In this document: in pieces, positions 16,160 through 25,435 of the stretch | How positions within the stretch are numbered: position 1 is the stretch's first letter | Layout of the letters: every line of letters starts with the position of its first letter | NCBI RefSeq assembly: GCF_007827955.1 | Contig: NZ_VITR01000004.1 | Coordinates: 415,115 to 479,114, forward strand | Length of the DNA stretch: 64,000 nt | Direction of reading: 5' to 3' | DNA from: Nitrospirillum pindoramense | GTDB taxonomy: Bacteria; Pseudomonadota; Alphaproteobacteria; Azospirillales; Azospirillaceae | Program-made: the position numbers and the translations under genes | Notes under the pieces: model-generated | What the model saw: only the letters and a program-made list of their open reading frames with translations | What the model was told of the DNA's origin: nothing | Databases searched by the model: none

Positions 16160-18565
16160 TCAGAAATCGACCCTGTACTGGATACCGAGTTGGCGCGGCC
16201 GGCTTACCGCAGCCATGGGCAGGGCCTGGGACGTTCCGTTTGGCAGAATCTCCTGACGAACGAAACCGGACGGATAAAGATTGCCATAGTTCAAACGTTC
16301 GTTGAGCAGGTTCTTGCCATATATCGACAGCGTTGACCCGCCGAAACGCACACCGATATTGCCGTTGACGATGTTGAAGGGCTCGCGCCTCAGGAAGCCG
16401 CTGGCGCCGATATTCGGGACCAGAACCGCGCCCGTGTAACTGTAGTCGGCGGCGACAAACAGATCAGTGGAGGCGCTAATCGCTGTCTCATAATATCCGG
16501 ATACCGTCCCTGTCCATCTCGGAACCTGGGTCAGACGGGTATCCGGCGCCTGGGGAATGAGGCCCGGATCCTGGAGCACGGCGTCGGTATACCCCAACCC
16601 GAATTGCAGGGTCAGCGGAACGTCCGCGAACGGGCGGCCCGACAGCTCCATCTCCCCGCCACGAATTTGCGCGCGACCGGCGTTGGTCAAGAAGCTGTAT
16701 GAACACCGCGGAAGCTGGACCTGCTGCTGGACCTGCGACCAGTCGATTTGGAATCCGGCCACCGAGACATTCAGCCGCCCGCCGGCCAGCCGGTCTTTGG
16801 CCCCAATCTCGTAACTCCACAGAGAGTCGGGCTGGAAGCGCTGCGCCTTCTCCGCGCTCACGCCAATCGCCGCCAAGTCCGCCGCGCAAAAGGCGGGCAA
16901 CGGCGCCTGAGCGCCACCGACGCGGAACCCTTTGGCCGCCGAGGCGTACACCATCGCGTCGTCATCGATCTTGTAGGACACCACCCCTTTGGGCACTAGG
17001 CCCGACTGGAAATTGTTCAGTTCGGGGGCGTAGGCGCCATCAGGGGGATTGACCACGCCCGTAGCCACGTGCGCGTCGCCGTGCTGCGTTATCCAATACT
17101 GCCGCAATCCTACGGTAAGGGTCAGCTTGGGCACGACCTCATAATACAGCTCACCGAACGCGGCGATATTTTCTTCCTGCGTCGGAATGGTATCAGAGTT
17201 TTGATAATCCTGCGGCAGTCCGGCGGTGATAAAGTCCGGCACATGGATTGGCGGCTGATGAAATGTCACATCCTTTTCTTGATAGAAGACACCCGCCACA
17301 CCGGACAGGTGCGGAAGAAGGGTGCCCTCATCAAAGGAAATCCGGCCTTCTTGCGTGACCCTTTTGTCCTGCACGACATCAACGACATAAAGTGCGGGAT
17401 CACTCGGCAGGTTGATACCCAGGCCGGATTGGAAATATTGGTTCGTACCCTCGGTATCATCCTCCAGTTCCCGGACCTTACGATCGAAATAGCTGGTGGA
17501 AGATACGACCGAGTAGCCATTGCCATTGTAGGTCAGCACCAGGGAGCCAAGCCCCCAGTGATCCTTGGAATATTCCTGAACATCCCGGTCACGATGAACG
17601 GTATAGGAAACCGGCTTGAAGTCTGGCAGCGGAACGTAGGCGGCCGGAAAGCCGTGGAGTTCCGAGACCTCTCCCAAGGCCGTGAGGGATGCCTCCAGAT
17701 CTTCGGTCAATTGGACACGTAGCGTGGCCATTCCCGAGAAGTCGTCTTGGCGTCCTTGCCCATCCCTGGTGACGGGGTTGCCGTTGGCATCCGGGAAAAC
17801 CCGTTTAATGTAACCGGAGTCCCGTTGTGCCCCGGCAGCGAAATTCATCGCCACCTTGCCGGGCGTAATAACCACATTCGTCAGCGCATTGGCCCCAACG
17901 TCCATGCTGCCGCCGTCCGTCCCCCCCGCCTGGAGTTGGACCGAGGACTCGTTGTTTGTCAGGGACGGCTTCTTGGTGATGAAGCGTACGTTGCCGCCCA
18001 TCGAACTGGCGCCGAACAACGTCCCTTGTGGCCCCTTCAGAACCTCGATGCGCTCAAGACCCAGGGTCTGCGGACTCACCGTTGAGGGGATCGGCGTGTC
18101 ATTGAGATAATAGGCGGTGGTATTCGTCCCGGTAACGCCGCGTATCGTCGTTTGACGGCCGCCGCTGAAGCCCACCGCGGTCCCATCCGATCCTTGGCCG
18201 TACTGGAACGTCAGATTGGGGATTTTCGTCGCGTAGTCGGCAAAGCTTTGAATGTTCTGCTTTTCCAGAAAGTCCGAGGAAAGCGCCGTAACGGAAACAG
18301 GAACATCGGTCAGCCGCTCGTCCTTCCGGCGTGCCGAGATGACGATTTCCTGCAAGGTCTGCTGGTCATCCCCGGCGGACGTGGATGCCGGATTATTTTG
18401 CTGGCCCACGGCCGTACCGGCATGAAGGGTCGCCAAGGCGAAGCCCGCCAACAAGGCGCAGGAGGAAGCCCGGCGCATGAACCGGCGCTTATTCAAGGCA
18501 AACCGCTTGCCGACCGCCACCTGGGCCACCATCGCCAGCGGCCTGGGCTCATTGTTGAACACCAT
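16160..18565 (-). CDS. TonB-dependent receptor
   Basis: An 801-residue outer-membrane receptor. A long N-terminal extension precedes the signal peptide core (about residues 35-54), followed by a TonB-box-like EIVISARRKDERL, the plug domain (QTTIRGVTGTN, RIEVLKGPQGTLFGASSMGG) and a beta-barrel that ends in the aromatic C-terminus IQYRVDF. The receptor at 55469 is a close paralogue, sharing NLTFQYGQG, SSMGGNVRFIT and the barrel end. Family members import substrates such as large aromatics, glycans or chelates. The start at 18565 has GGGAG about 10 bases upstream. The gene stands alone, with the palindrome of copy 2 about 345 bases upstream. Confidence 0.93.
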   Translation of the reverse strand: MVFNNEPRPLAMVAQVAVGKRFALNKRRFMRRASSCALLAGFALATLHAGTAVGQQNNPASTSAGDDQQTLQEIVISARRKDERLTDVPVSVTALSSDFLEKQNIQSFADYATKIPNLTFQYGQGSDGTAVGFSGGRQTTIRGVTGTNTTAYYLNDTPIPSTVSPQTLGLERIEVLKGPQGTLFGASSMGGNVRFITKKPSLTNNESSVQLQAGGTDGGSMDVGANALTNVVITPGKVAMNFAAGAQRDSGYIKRVFPDANGNPVTRDGQGRQDDFSGMATLRVQLTEDLEASLTALGEVSELHGFPAAYVPLPDFKPVSYTVHRDRDVQEYSKDHWGLGSLVLTYNGNGYSVVSSTSYFDRKVRELEDDTEGTNQYFQSGLGINLPSDPALYVVDVVQDKRVTQEGRISFDEGTLLPHLSGVAGVFYQEKDVTFHQPPIHVPDFITAGLPQDYQNSDTIPTQEENIAAFGELYYEVVPKLTLTVGLRQYWITQHGDAHVATGVVNPPDGAYAPELNNFQSGLVPKGVVSYKIDDDAMVYASAAKGFRVGGAQAPLPAFCAADLAAIGVSAEKAQRFQPDSLWSYEIGAKDRLAGGRLNVSVAGFQIDWSQVQQQVQLPRCSYSFLTNAGRAQIRGGEMELSGRPFADVPLTLQFGLGYTDAVLQDPGLIPQAPDTRLTQVPRWTGTVSGYYETAISASTDLFVAADYSYTGAVLVPNIGASGFLRREPFNIVNGNIGVRFGGSTLSIYGKNLLNERLNYGNLYPSGFVRQEILPNGTSQALPMAAVSRPRQLGIQYRVDF

Positions 18566-19067
18566 GTCTCGTAACTCCCTGCTTTGTCATTTTTCTCTTT
18601 CCCACGGCCGCGCTTGCGGTCCTTAACCGTGGGGAGCGCGAACGCTCGCAATCATCTCGCCGGCCCGTCACCGAAGCGGGTTCATGACGGACGCGGCAAA
18701 TATCCAAGACGGAATGACCAAGTCGGTCAGGCTTGCCCGAGCCGCCGGCTGATCAACGGGAATGGGCGTCCCCAAAGCACCATCACAGGTGCGGCCAGGC
18801 CCATCCCAGTGCCTGTACTTCTTCCTTCGTCCTCTCTTGCGGACCAGCACCGTAACAAGGCGCCCGTCGGGTCAAATAAAGACAGGCGGCCGCCCTGTTA
18901 CGGTTAAGTTAACGGTTGCGAAACCGTTTGATGGGCGAATAAGCCCGCCGTTTTCCCTAGCGTCCAGGATCAGGGACACAGCCCCATCCGCGATGGCGGT
19001 CCCTTCGAGCGTCGAACCAGGAATGGAGGACATCATCATTTCCGCTGATGCCGGTCGCGGCGATGTT
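18566..19067. other. 502-base intergenic region before the TonB receptor
   Basis: No convincing coding sequence. It holds the leader and promoter region of the TonB receptor and the end of the nitrilase transcript, both minus-strand. The clearest signal is the palindrome at 18911-18928. Short ORFs here have poor codon use and no binding sites. Confidence 0.6.
18911..18928. promoter_or_regulatory. Palindromic operator AACGGTT-N4-AACCGTT, copy 2
   Basis: Perfect 7-base arms around GCGA, inside the region upstream of the TonB receptor. Identical in arms and spacing to the copy at 16063, which implies co-regulation of the receptor and the cytochrome gene. Confidence 0.55.
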
Positions 19068-20006
19068 TCATGCCTGCCCCGCGCGCGTCACCGCGCGGTG
19101 GGCCGCGACATTGACGGTGAGGGTGAAGATGTCGGGCCGCGCATAGTGGCCCGCGACATCAAAATCGTATTTGCCACGCACCACGTCGGCCGGATCGATA
19201 TCAGCATACAGGATGGCTTCGCCGCCAAAGTGCGGCCCCGCGAGTACGGTCCCAAGGGGGGCCACGATCATCGAACCACCGCGCAACAGGACGGTGTCGG
19301 GGTCGTCCCCCAGGGCGCAGTCGAAATCGGCGGGGTAAGCACCTCGCGTAATGTGCTGGCACGCCGACAGAACGAAGCAGCGCCCCTCCAGGGCGATATG
19401 CCGCATGGTGGCGGCCCAGCTGTCGCGGTCATCGGCGGTGGGCGCGCAATAAAGTGTGATGCCTTGGTCGTACATCGCCATGCGCATCATCGGCATGTAG
19501 TTCTCCCAACAGATGACAGCGCCGATCCGCCCCAGCGGTGTTTCGATGACCGGCATTGTCGATCCATCGCCGAAGCCCCAGATCAGCCGTTCCGCCCCCG
19601 TGGGCATCAGCTTGCGATGCTTGGCAACCAAGCCTTTTTCCCCGTCGAGGAACAGGGCGGTGCAATAGACCGTTCCGCCATCGCGCTCGATCACCCCGAT
19701 AACGACAAATGCCCCTGTCGCCGCCGTCGCTTCGGCCAACAACCCGACCTCGGGCCCGTCCAACGCGATGGCCGCCTCATGATACCGGCGATACTCTTCG
19801 CGCCCTTCGGGCTTGCGCATGCCGACGGGTGTGCCGAACGAGGCCCCCTTGGGGTATCCACCCAGGAAGGCTTCCGGAAAAACCACCAGGCGTGCGCCGT
19901 TCGCCGCCGCCTCACGAATGAGGTCCGCCGCCTTGCGCGCCGATGCCGGCGCATCGTGCGGCAGGGACGCCGCCTGCACGACAGCGGCACGAAACTGCGA
20001 GGACAT
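19068..20006 (-). CDS. Nitrilase
   Basis: A 312-residue carbon-nitrogen hydrolase of the true nitrilase branch. The catalytic set is visible: E45 in VFPEAFLGGYPKG, K132 in KHRKLMPTG and C166 in AVICWENYMP, with the ICWENYMP form typical of nitrilases rather than amidases. It would convert an organic nitrile to the acid plus ammonia in the cytoplasm. I start it at 20006, where AAGGGA precedes the ATG; the promoter-like -10 at 20056-20061 places the transcript start downstream of the longer ORF start at 20057, which supports the shorter form. It diverges from a permease gene, so uptake and use of a nitrogenous compound is likely. Confidence 0.93.
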   Translation of the reverse strand: MSSQFRAAVVQAASLPHDAPASARKAADLIREAAANGARLVVFPEAFLGGYPKGASFGTPVGMRKPEGREEYRRYHEAAIALDGPEVGLLAEATAATGAFVVIGVIERDGGTVYCTALFLDGEKGLVAKHRKLMPTGAERLIWGFGDGSTMPVIETPLGRIGAVICWENYMPMMRMAMYDQGITLYCAPTADDRDSWAATMRHIALEGRCFVLSACQHITRGAYPADFDCALGDDPDTVLLRGGSMIVAPLGTVLAGPHFGGEAILYADIDPADVVRGKYDFDVAGHYARPDIFTLTVNVAAHRAVTRAGQA

Positions 20007-20391
20007 TTCGATCCCTTCCACGCTGAAAGCGCCCCGTGGCGCTGGTATGCCCGCCAAGATACTTGCATCTGGCCGTTAGGCAAGATATTTTAAGCCTATA
20101 ATAAATGCCGTCGAACAGGGGCGCCCATCTGCCCCGCCACGAAGGTCGGCAGAAGGGTCCCGCAACGGCGCCGTCTCACATCATTATATTGATTATAAAT
20201 GAGAATTACCGGTCGCCGCCGTTACGACCGCCCGCCGGAAATAGCGCATATGAGGCCACCGCCGCAAGCTGGCAGGTCGCTTAATCAGGGGCCTGAGCAC
20301 GCCGCAAAAATAACCTCATGCCTAAAATAAAATGAGCTCCCTACATCCCCTTTCCTTCCCTGGCCCTCCCACCTTGGACCGCATCCTCGTC
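20007..20391. other. Divergent intergenic region, nitrilase/permease
   Basis: 385 bases with no gene. The 20038-20106 part is a near copy of the promoter region at 49684-49752 (see that entry). The remainder, about 20107-20391, is a mixed leader with AT-rich patches around 20165-20205 and just before the permease ORF (20310-20335), and no other recognisable element. Confidence 0.6.
20038..20106 (-). promoter_or_regulatory. Duplicated promoter/operator element, copy 1
   Basis: A 69-base stretch matching 49684-49752 at about 60 positions. On the minus strand TTGCCT (complement of 20078-20083) and TATCTT (complement of 20056-20061) are separated by 16 bases and fit a -35/-10 pair; the main divergence between copies, eight bases, falls inside this spacer. 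CAAGATA occurs twice (20055, 20082). On the plus strand TATAAT (20097-20102) could serve the permease. The conserved flanking TTTTAAGCC is a likely regulator site. Confidence 0.65.
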
Positions 20392-21882
20392 ATGACCCGT
20401 TCCGAATCCAATCCCGCCCCTCGAACCGGCCTCCTTCCCGGCATGCTGGGAACCGGCGACATCATTTTCATGATCCTCGCCTGCGCGGCCCCGATGGGCG
20501 TGCTGGCGGGGATCATCCCGTTGGCCTTCGCTTTCGGGAACGGCGCCGGCATGCCGGGAACCCAGCTCGGCATTTGTGCCGTCATGCTGCTGTTCGCAGT
20601 GGGATATGTCCGCATGATCCCGCATGTGAGAAACGCGGGCGCCTTTTACGCCTATATCGCGGCCAGCCTGAACAAGGAGGCGGGGATCGCCGCGGCCTAT
20701 ACCGCCGTCCTGGCCTACATCTGCGCCGGCACCTCCACCCTGGGCGCCATGGCCTTCTTCGCCGCGGATTTCCTGCGCGGCACCTTCGGCATTGAAAGCC
20801 GGTGGGAACTGTGGGCTGCGGCCGGCATCGCCATCATCGCCTGGCTGGGCTACCGCAAGATTACGATGGCGGCAAAGGTCCTGACGGTGGCGTTGCTGCT
20901 GGAAGTGGGCCTCATCCTCCTGATCGACTGCCTGGTCCTTTATGAGAAGGGCTTTTCGGGATTGGATTTCAACAGCTTCACGCCATCGACCGTATTCGCG
21001 CCTGGGCTGGGCATCTCCGTGATTTACGCCATCAACGGATGTATCGGCTTTGAAGCCACCGCGATCTATCAGGAGGAGGCCAAGGACCGGGAGGTCACCA
21101 TTCCGCGTGCCACCTACGGCGCGGTGCTGATCCTCGGCACCTTCTACGTGCTGTCCACCTGGTGCCTGGTTCTGGCCGCCGCGCCCGACGATATCAAGGC
21201 GGTCGCCGCGGCTGATCCAGGCCGCCTCGTCAGCGGCATCGCCGCCCGCTATCTTGGGGAGGTCGGGCGGGATGCCCTCAACCTTCTCACCGTGACCAGC
21301 CTGTTCGCGGCGGCGCTCGGCTTCTTCAACAACATCACCCGCTACATGTTCGCGCTGTCGCGCGACGGGCTCTTGCCATCCCCCTTGGGCAAGGCGCATT
21401 CCGTCCACGGGTCGCCCTACATGGCGTGTGGGCTGCTGACCGGCATCTTTTCCGGCATTGTCGCCCTCTTCGCCCTGGCTGGCCTTGACCCGCTGTTGAA
21501 CCTGGCCGCCAGCCTGTCCTCCATGGGCGCGGTGGGGCTTGAAATACTGCTGACGGCGACGTCGCTCTCCATACCGTTGTATTTCGCCCGCCGGAATGAG
21601 TTTTCGCCAAGCAAGACCGCCGCGCCCTTGGTGGGTGGAATCCTGATCGCCATCGCCACCTACCTATCCCTGCGGAACTATTCCGCCCTGACCGGCACGA
21701 CCCTTCTGGCCATCAACTGCCTGCCCGTTCTTTTCCTGGCGGTAGCAGCGCTTGGCCTCATCCATGGCGTCTACCTCCGGAAATGCCGTCCCGGCACTTA
21801 CGCGAAGGTCGGGGCGACCCAGGTCGAAGAGGGACTGTCCACCGGGAATGTCCACGCGGCGGTGGCCAAGGCAACCGCATAA
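20392..21882 (+). CDS. APC-family amino acid/amine permease
   Basis: An integral membrane transporter of about 496 residues with some twelve hydrophobic segments. The start GLLPGMLGTGDIIFMILACAAPMG and the segment GFEATAIYQEEAKDREVTIPRA (conserved glutamate loop) are typical of the amino acid-polyamine-organocation superfamily. It probably imports an amino acid or amine by proton symport. The ATG at 20392 begins the conserved region; an ATG at 20332 would add 20 residues and neither has a strong binding site. It is followed 61 bases later by an aldehyde dehydrogenase and both end at the terminator at 23532. Confidence 0.9.
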   Translation: MTRSESNPAPRTGLLPGMLGTGDIIFMILACAAPMGVLAGIIPLAFAFGNGAGMPGTQLGICAVMLLFAVGYVRMIPHVRNAGAFYAYIAASLNKEAGIAAAYTAVLAYICAGTSTLGAMAFFAADFLRGTFGIESRWELWAAAGIAIIAWLGYRKITMAAKVLTVALLLEVGLILLIDCLVLYEKGFSGLDFNSFTPSTVFAPGLGISVIYAINGCIGFEATAIYQEEAKDREVTIPRATYGAVLILGTFYVLSTWCLVLAAAPDDIKAVAAADPGRLVSGIAARYLGEVGRDALNLLTVTSLFAAALGFFNNITRYMFALSRDGLLPSPLGKAHSVHGSPYMACGLLTGIFSGIVALFALAGLDPLLNLAASLSSMGAVGLEILLTATSLSIPLYFARRNEFSPSKTAAPLVGGILIAIATYLSLRNYSALTGTTLLAINCLPVLFLAVAALGLIHGVYLRKCRPGTYAKVGATQVEEGLSTGNVHAAVAKATA

Positions 21883-21943
21883 AGCCCGCCCCCATCGAAA
21901 CGGCCATAAGAGCCGGGTCGTGGGTGAACTTCTGGAGTGCACC

Positions 21944-23482
21944 ATGATGTCGAGCGAAACCGAACGCGCGCCCTGCGGCAAGGCGGCGCCCCCCCCTTCT
22001 CCACAGCTGCCGCGAGGCTTGCCGCTGATCGATGGGCAATTGGCGGAGCCCCTAAGTCCGGGGCGGCTGATCGACGCCATCGATCCATCCACCGCCCGCA
22101 CGATCATCCAGTTCCACGCCTGCGGGCGCGCAGATGTAGACCGGGCCGTGATGGCGGCGCAGCGCTGTTTCGAAAGCCGCGCCTGGCGCACAATGCGCCC
22201 CCTGGACCGCGGCAGGCTGCTGGAACGGCTGGCCCTGCTGGTGGAAGAGCATAGGGAGGAACTGGCGGTCCTGGAATCGCTGGACAGCGGCAAGCTGCTG
22301 GGCATCACCCGGGCGATCGATCTTCAGTTCACCATCGATGGCTTACGGCATTACGCCGGCTGGGCATCAAAGATCGCGGGTGAATATATCCAACACTCGC
22401 CGTTGATGCCGGAGGATGCGGTCTATCGCGCCTACACCCAGCGCCGCCCCCTGGGCGTCGTCGGCGGCATCACGCCCTGGAACTTTCCCTTGGGCCAGGC
22501 CATCCAAAAGATCGCGCCGGCCATCGCCTTCGGGTGCACCGTCGTCCTCAAGCCGTCACCGGAAACGTCCCTGACCACGCTGCGGCTGGGCGAATTGATC
22601 CTGGAGGCCGGCTTTCCCGCCGGCGCGGTGAACATCGTGACCGGCGACGGCGCGGAGGTTGGCGCCGCCCTGGTCAACCACCCCGCCGTGCGCAAGATCG
22701 CCTTTACCGGCTCAACCGCCACCGGCCAGAGCATCCTGGCCGCCTCGGTTGGGACCATGAAGCGGGTCACCCTGGAATTGGGGGGCAAGTCACCGACCAT
22801 CATCCTCGCTGATGCCGACCTGGATCGAGCCATCCCCGGCGCGGCGGCGGCCGTCTTCGCCAACTCGGGTCAGATTTGCACCGCCGGCTCGCGGCTGCTG
22901 GTCGAGGCACCGATCTATGACACGGTGATCGAGGGGATCTGCGATATCGCGCGCGGCCTGAAGGTCGGCCCGGCATTCGATCCCGCCACCCAGATGGGTC
23001 CCCTCATTTCAGCGCAGCACCGCCGACGGGTTGACTCCATGGTGGGGAATGGCCTGGCCGAGGGCGCCGTGGCACTGGCCGGCGGCGGCGCAGCCGAGGG
23101 CGACGGCTGGTTCTACAAGCCCACGGTGCTCGGCGCTGTCTCGGCGCAGATGTCGGTCATGCGGGAGGAGATCTTCGGGCCGGTGGTTTGTGCGGTGCGC
23201 GTCGACGACCCTGGCGACATCGTCCGCATCGCCAACGACACGCCCTTCGGCCTGGCCGCTAGCATTTGGACACGCGACCTTGACCGGGCGCACCTGCTGG
23301 CGGACCGGATCGACGCCGGCACGGTGTGGCTGAACACACACAATGTACTGGATCTCGCCATGCCCTTCGGCGGCCACAAGCTGTCCGGCCTCGGCCATGA
23401 GTTCGGCAATGACGCGATGCAGGCATACACCGAGCCCAAGGCCGTGTGCATGCGGCTTGACCCCGGTTCGATGCGGTACTGA
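21944..23482 (+). CDS. Aldehyde dehydrogenase
   Basis: A 512-residue aldehyde dehydrogenase from the ATG at 21944, with GGAG seven bases upstream. N180 in TPWNFP, the cofactor motif GSTATGQ, E278 in LELGGKSP and C312 in NSGQICTAGS are intact. It oxidises an aldehyde to its acid with NAD(P). Following an APC permease, and facing an FAD amine/amino-acid oxidase operon across a terminator, it may oxidise the aldehyde formed when an imported amine is deaminated (inference). It differs clearly from the aldehyde dehydrogenase at 6986, so the two are not recent duplicates. Confidence 0.93.
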   Translation: MMSSETERAPCGKAAPPPSPQLPRGLPLIDGQLAEPLSPGRLIDAIDPSTARTIIQFHACGRADVDRAVMAAQRCFESRAWRTMRPLDRGRLLERLALLVEEHREELAVLESLDSGKLLGITRAIDLQFTIDGLRHYAGWASKIAGEYIQHSPLMPEDAVYRAYTQRRPLGVVGGITPWNFPLGQAIQKIAPAIAFGCTVVLKPSPETSLTTLRLGELILEAGFPAGAVNIVTGDGAEVGAALVNHPAVRKIAFTGSTATGQSILAASVGTMKRVTLELGGKSPTIILADADLDRAIPGAAAAVFANSGQICTAGSRLLVEAPIYDTVIEGICDIARGLKVGPAFDPATQMGPLISAQHRRRVDSMVGNGLAEGAVALAGGGAAEGDGWFYKPTVLGAVSAQMSVMREEIFGPVVCAVRVDDPGDIVRIANDTPFGLAASIWTRDLDRAHLLADRIDAGTVWLNTHNVLDLAMPFGGHKLSGLGHEFGNDAMQAYTEPKAVCMRLDPGSMRY

Positions 23483-23531
23483 GAACGTGTCGCTGGCGGC
23501 TGCCCCTCTCGGGCCGTCCGGCGACACCATC

Positions 23532-23576
23532 AAGGCCCGCCGCGTTTTGCCCGAAGCGCGGCGGGCCTTATTTTTA
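23532..23576 (+). terminator. Strong intrinsic terminator
   Basis: A perfect 13-base-pair stem (23532-23544 with 23557-23569, 12-base loop), very GC-rich at its core, followed by ATTTTTA. It is 50 bases past the aldehyde dehydrogenase stop and ends the permease-dehydrogenase transcript. Confidence 0.93.
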
Positions 23577-23597
23577 TCCTCCTGAACCGATCACCCT

Positions 23598-24890
23598 CTA
23601 AAATCGGTCCAATCGGTAAGGGGTCGGATCGACAAGGGGGGTGGAGCCCATGACCAGGTCAGCCGCGAGCTGGCCGGCGGCCGGGCCCGTTCCAAAGCCG
23701 TGGCCGGAAAAGCCGCAGGCCAGAATCAGGCCGGGAATCCGCTCCACCGGGCCAATCACCGGCAGCGAGTCCGGCGTCACGTCGATCATTCCCGCCCACG
23801 CCTGCGCCACCAAGGCCTTATGGAACGTGGGCCAGGCCGCCGTGAGGTTGATCATGGCTTCCTTGTTAAGGTGCGCATTGACCGGCGGATCCATCGTGCG
23901 GATCCGTTCAAACGGGGAGACAGAACCCGGCCCCCAGCGCCGCGGCAGTGCCAGATCGCTCAAGAAATCCTTGCCGAGCGTGACGCGCAAGTTCCGCCAT
24001 TGCGCCATCAGCGTCGAAAGATACCGGGTGCCGATCAGCAAATGATCAAGCAGCAGCGGCGCGAACAGGGCGCCCCGCTGTGTGATGGTATAGCCGCCAT
24101 CGTGGCGCTTGCGGAAAGAAAAGTCGGGGCCGCCCACGGCGATATCGGTTGGGCCCTCCATGGGTGTGGTACGCAACACGGACGCGACCAAGGGCAAGGT
24201 CAGCAGCTGGACCCCAAGATTGCTCAGAAAGCGCCGCGACCAGACACCACCGGCGAGAATGGCCTGGCCACAGCGTATTTCCCCGCGCTCCGTCACGACA
24301 CCGGCCACCCTGCCCGCCGCCATCGACAGCGTGCGGACGGCACAGTTCTCGACGATGACAGCACCCTTCGCCATTGCGGCCCGGGCGATCGCGCTGGACG
24401 CGATCGTGGGCTCGGCACGGCCATCGGATGGGGTGTATATGCCGCCGGCGAACCGTTCCTCCCCACCCGGCACCATCTCCGTGATCTCGCGCGGCGTCAG
24501 CAGCCGGCTGTCGAGCGACGCCCCTTTGACGGCGTCCAGCCAGCGTTCGTGGGCGGCCATCTCCGCCGACGTGCGGGCGACGTACATGATGCCGGCCTGG
24601 CGGTAGCCGCAGTCACTGCCGACACGCCGCGGCATCTCCGCCCAGAGGCGTTCGGCGGCCTGCGCCATCGGCAAATCCGGCAAGGCCCGCAGCATTTTGC
24701 GCACCCAGCCGAGATTCCGGGACGACTGTTCGCCGGCGATGCGCCCTTTTTCCAGCACCACCACCGGAACGCCCCGTTCCGCGAGCGTAAGCGCCGCCAC
24801 CAGCCCGACGATGCCGCCACCGATGATGACAACCGAGGTTGACGATGGAAAATCTGAGGAGGTCTCTACCGGAATTATATCAGGAGGCAT
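23598..24890 (-). CDS. FAD-dependent oxidoreductase, DAO family
   Basis: A 430-residue protein of the D-amino-acid oxidase/glycine oxidase fold. The N-terminal dinucleotide motif VVIIGGGIVGLVAALTLAE (about residues 20-38) and the C-terminal GFSGHGFGTGPAAGQLAADL are typical of DadA/SoxB-like enzymes. These oxidise an amine or amino acid C-N bond to the imine, with electrons passing to oxygen or a quinone. It is third in an operon after an ornithine-cyclodeaminase-like gene and a RidA gene; RidA hydrolyses exactly the kind of imine made here, which supports an amine- or amino-acid-oxidising role. No signal peptide is visible. Confidence 0.92.
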   Translation of the reverse strand: MPPDIIPVETSSDFPSSTSVVIIGGGIVGLVAALTLAERGVPVVVLEKGRIAGEQSSRNLGWVRKMLRALPDLPMAQAAERLWAEMPRRVGSDCGYRQAGIMYVARTSAEMAAHERWLDAVKGASLDSRLLTPREITEMVPGGEERFAGGIYTPSDGRAEPTIASSAIARAAMAKGAVIVENCAVRTLSMAAGRVAGVVTERGEIRCGQAILAGGVWSRRFLSNLGVQLLTLPLVASVLRTTPMEGPTDIAVGGPDFSFRKRHDGGYTITQRGALFAPLLLDHLLIGTRYLSTLMAQWRNLRVTLGKDFLSDLALPRRWGPGSVSPFERIRTMDPPVNAHLNKEAMINLTAAWPTFHKALVAQAWAGMIDVTPDSLPVIGPVERIPGLILACGFSGHGFGTGPAAGQLAADLVMGSTPLVDPTPYRLDRF

Positions 24891-24965
24891 GGTCCATTTC
24901 TTCGAACTGGACGCGGGCGCCCATCCCTTCAGCGTCAGCGGTGCCGTGTGGGACGGGCGCCACGG

Positions 24966-25388
24966 TCAAAGGGTGATCCGCATTTCCTTGACGTCCGCTT
25001 TCGACGCGCCGCGCCAAGCCGTCACCTCGATCTCCACCTTGTATTGGAGCGAGCCCAGCGGCGGGCACGTCATGGTCAAGGTGGGGTTGATCCCCCGCAT
25101 GCGGTTGCCGTACGCGGTCATGACAGCTTCCACGTCCTGCGGGAACTGCACGAAAACCCGTGCGGCAACCACGTCTTCCAGCGTCGCGCCAACGGCGGCC
25201 AGCGCGCCTTCGATATTGCTCAGCGCCTGCAATGCCTGTTCTGCCGGGTCATCGGGCAGCACCTTGGTGCGCGGGTTGCGGCCGGCGGTGTTGGACACGA
25301 AGATCAGGTCATCAACGGCGACCAGGCGCGAATAACTGCCGTGATCCTCGAATTTGTTTCCGGTCTTGATCTTGATGATATCGGGCAT
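24966..25388 (-). CDS. RidA-family imine deaminase
   Basis: A 140-residue Rid/YjgF protein, starting at the ATG at 25388 with a GGGAAAG site. The family segments LIFVSNTAGRNP, QALSNIEGALAAVGATLEDVV and a C-terminal KVEIEVTAW are visible, with an arginine in the usual position (AARVFVQF) near the active-site region. Rid proteins form trimers and hydrolyse reactive enamines and imines to ketones plus ammonia. Its place between an FAD amine oxidase and an ornithine-cyclodeaminase-like enzyme suggests that it clears an imine intermediate of this pathway. Confidence 0.92.
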   Translation of the reverse strand: MPDIIKIKTGNKFEDHGSYSRLVAVDDLIFVSNTAGRNPRTKVLPDDPAEQALQALSNIEGALAAVGATLEDVVAARVFVQFPQDVEAVMTAYGNRMRGINPTLTMTCPPLGSLQYKVEIEVTAWRGASKADVKEMRITL

Positions 25389-25435
25389 CGTACTTTCCCA
25401 GGCGGTAAGGGGTGTATCGGTGGGGGCCGGGGGCC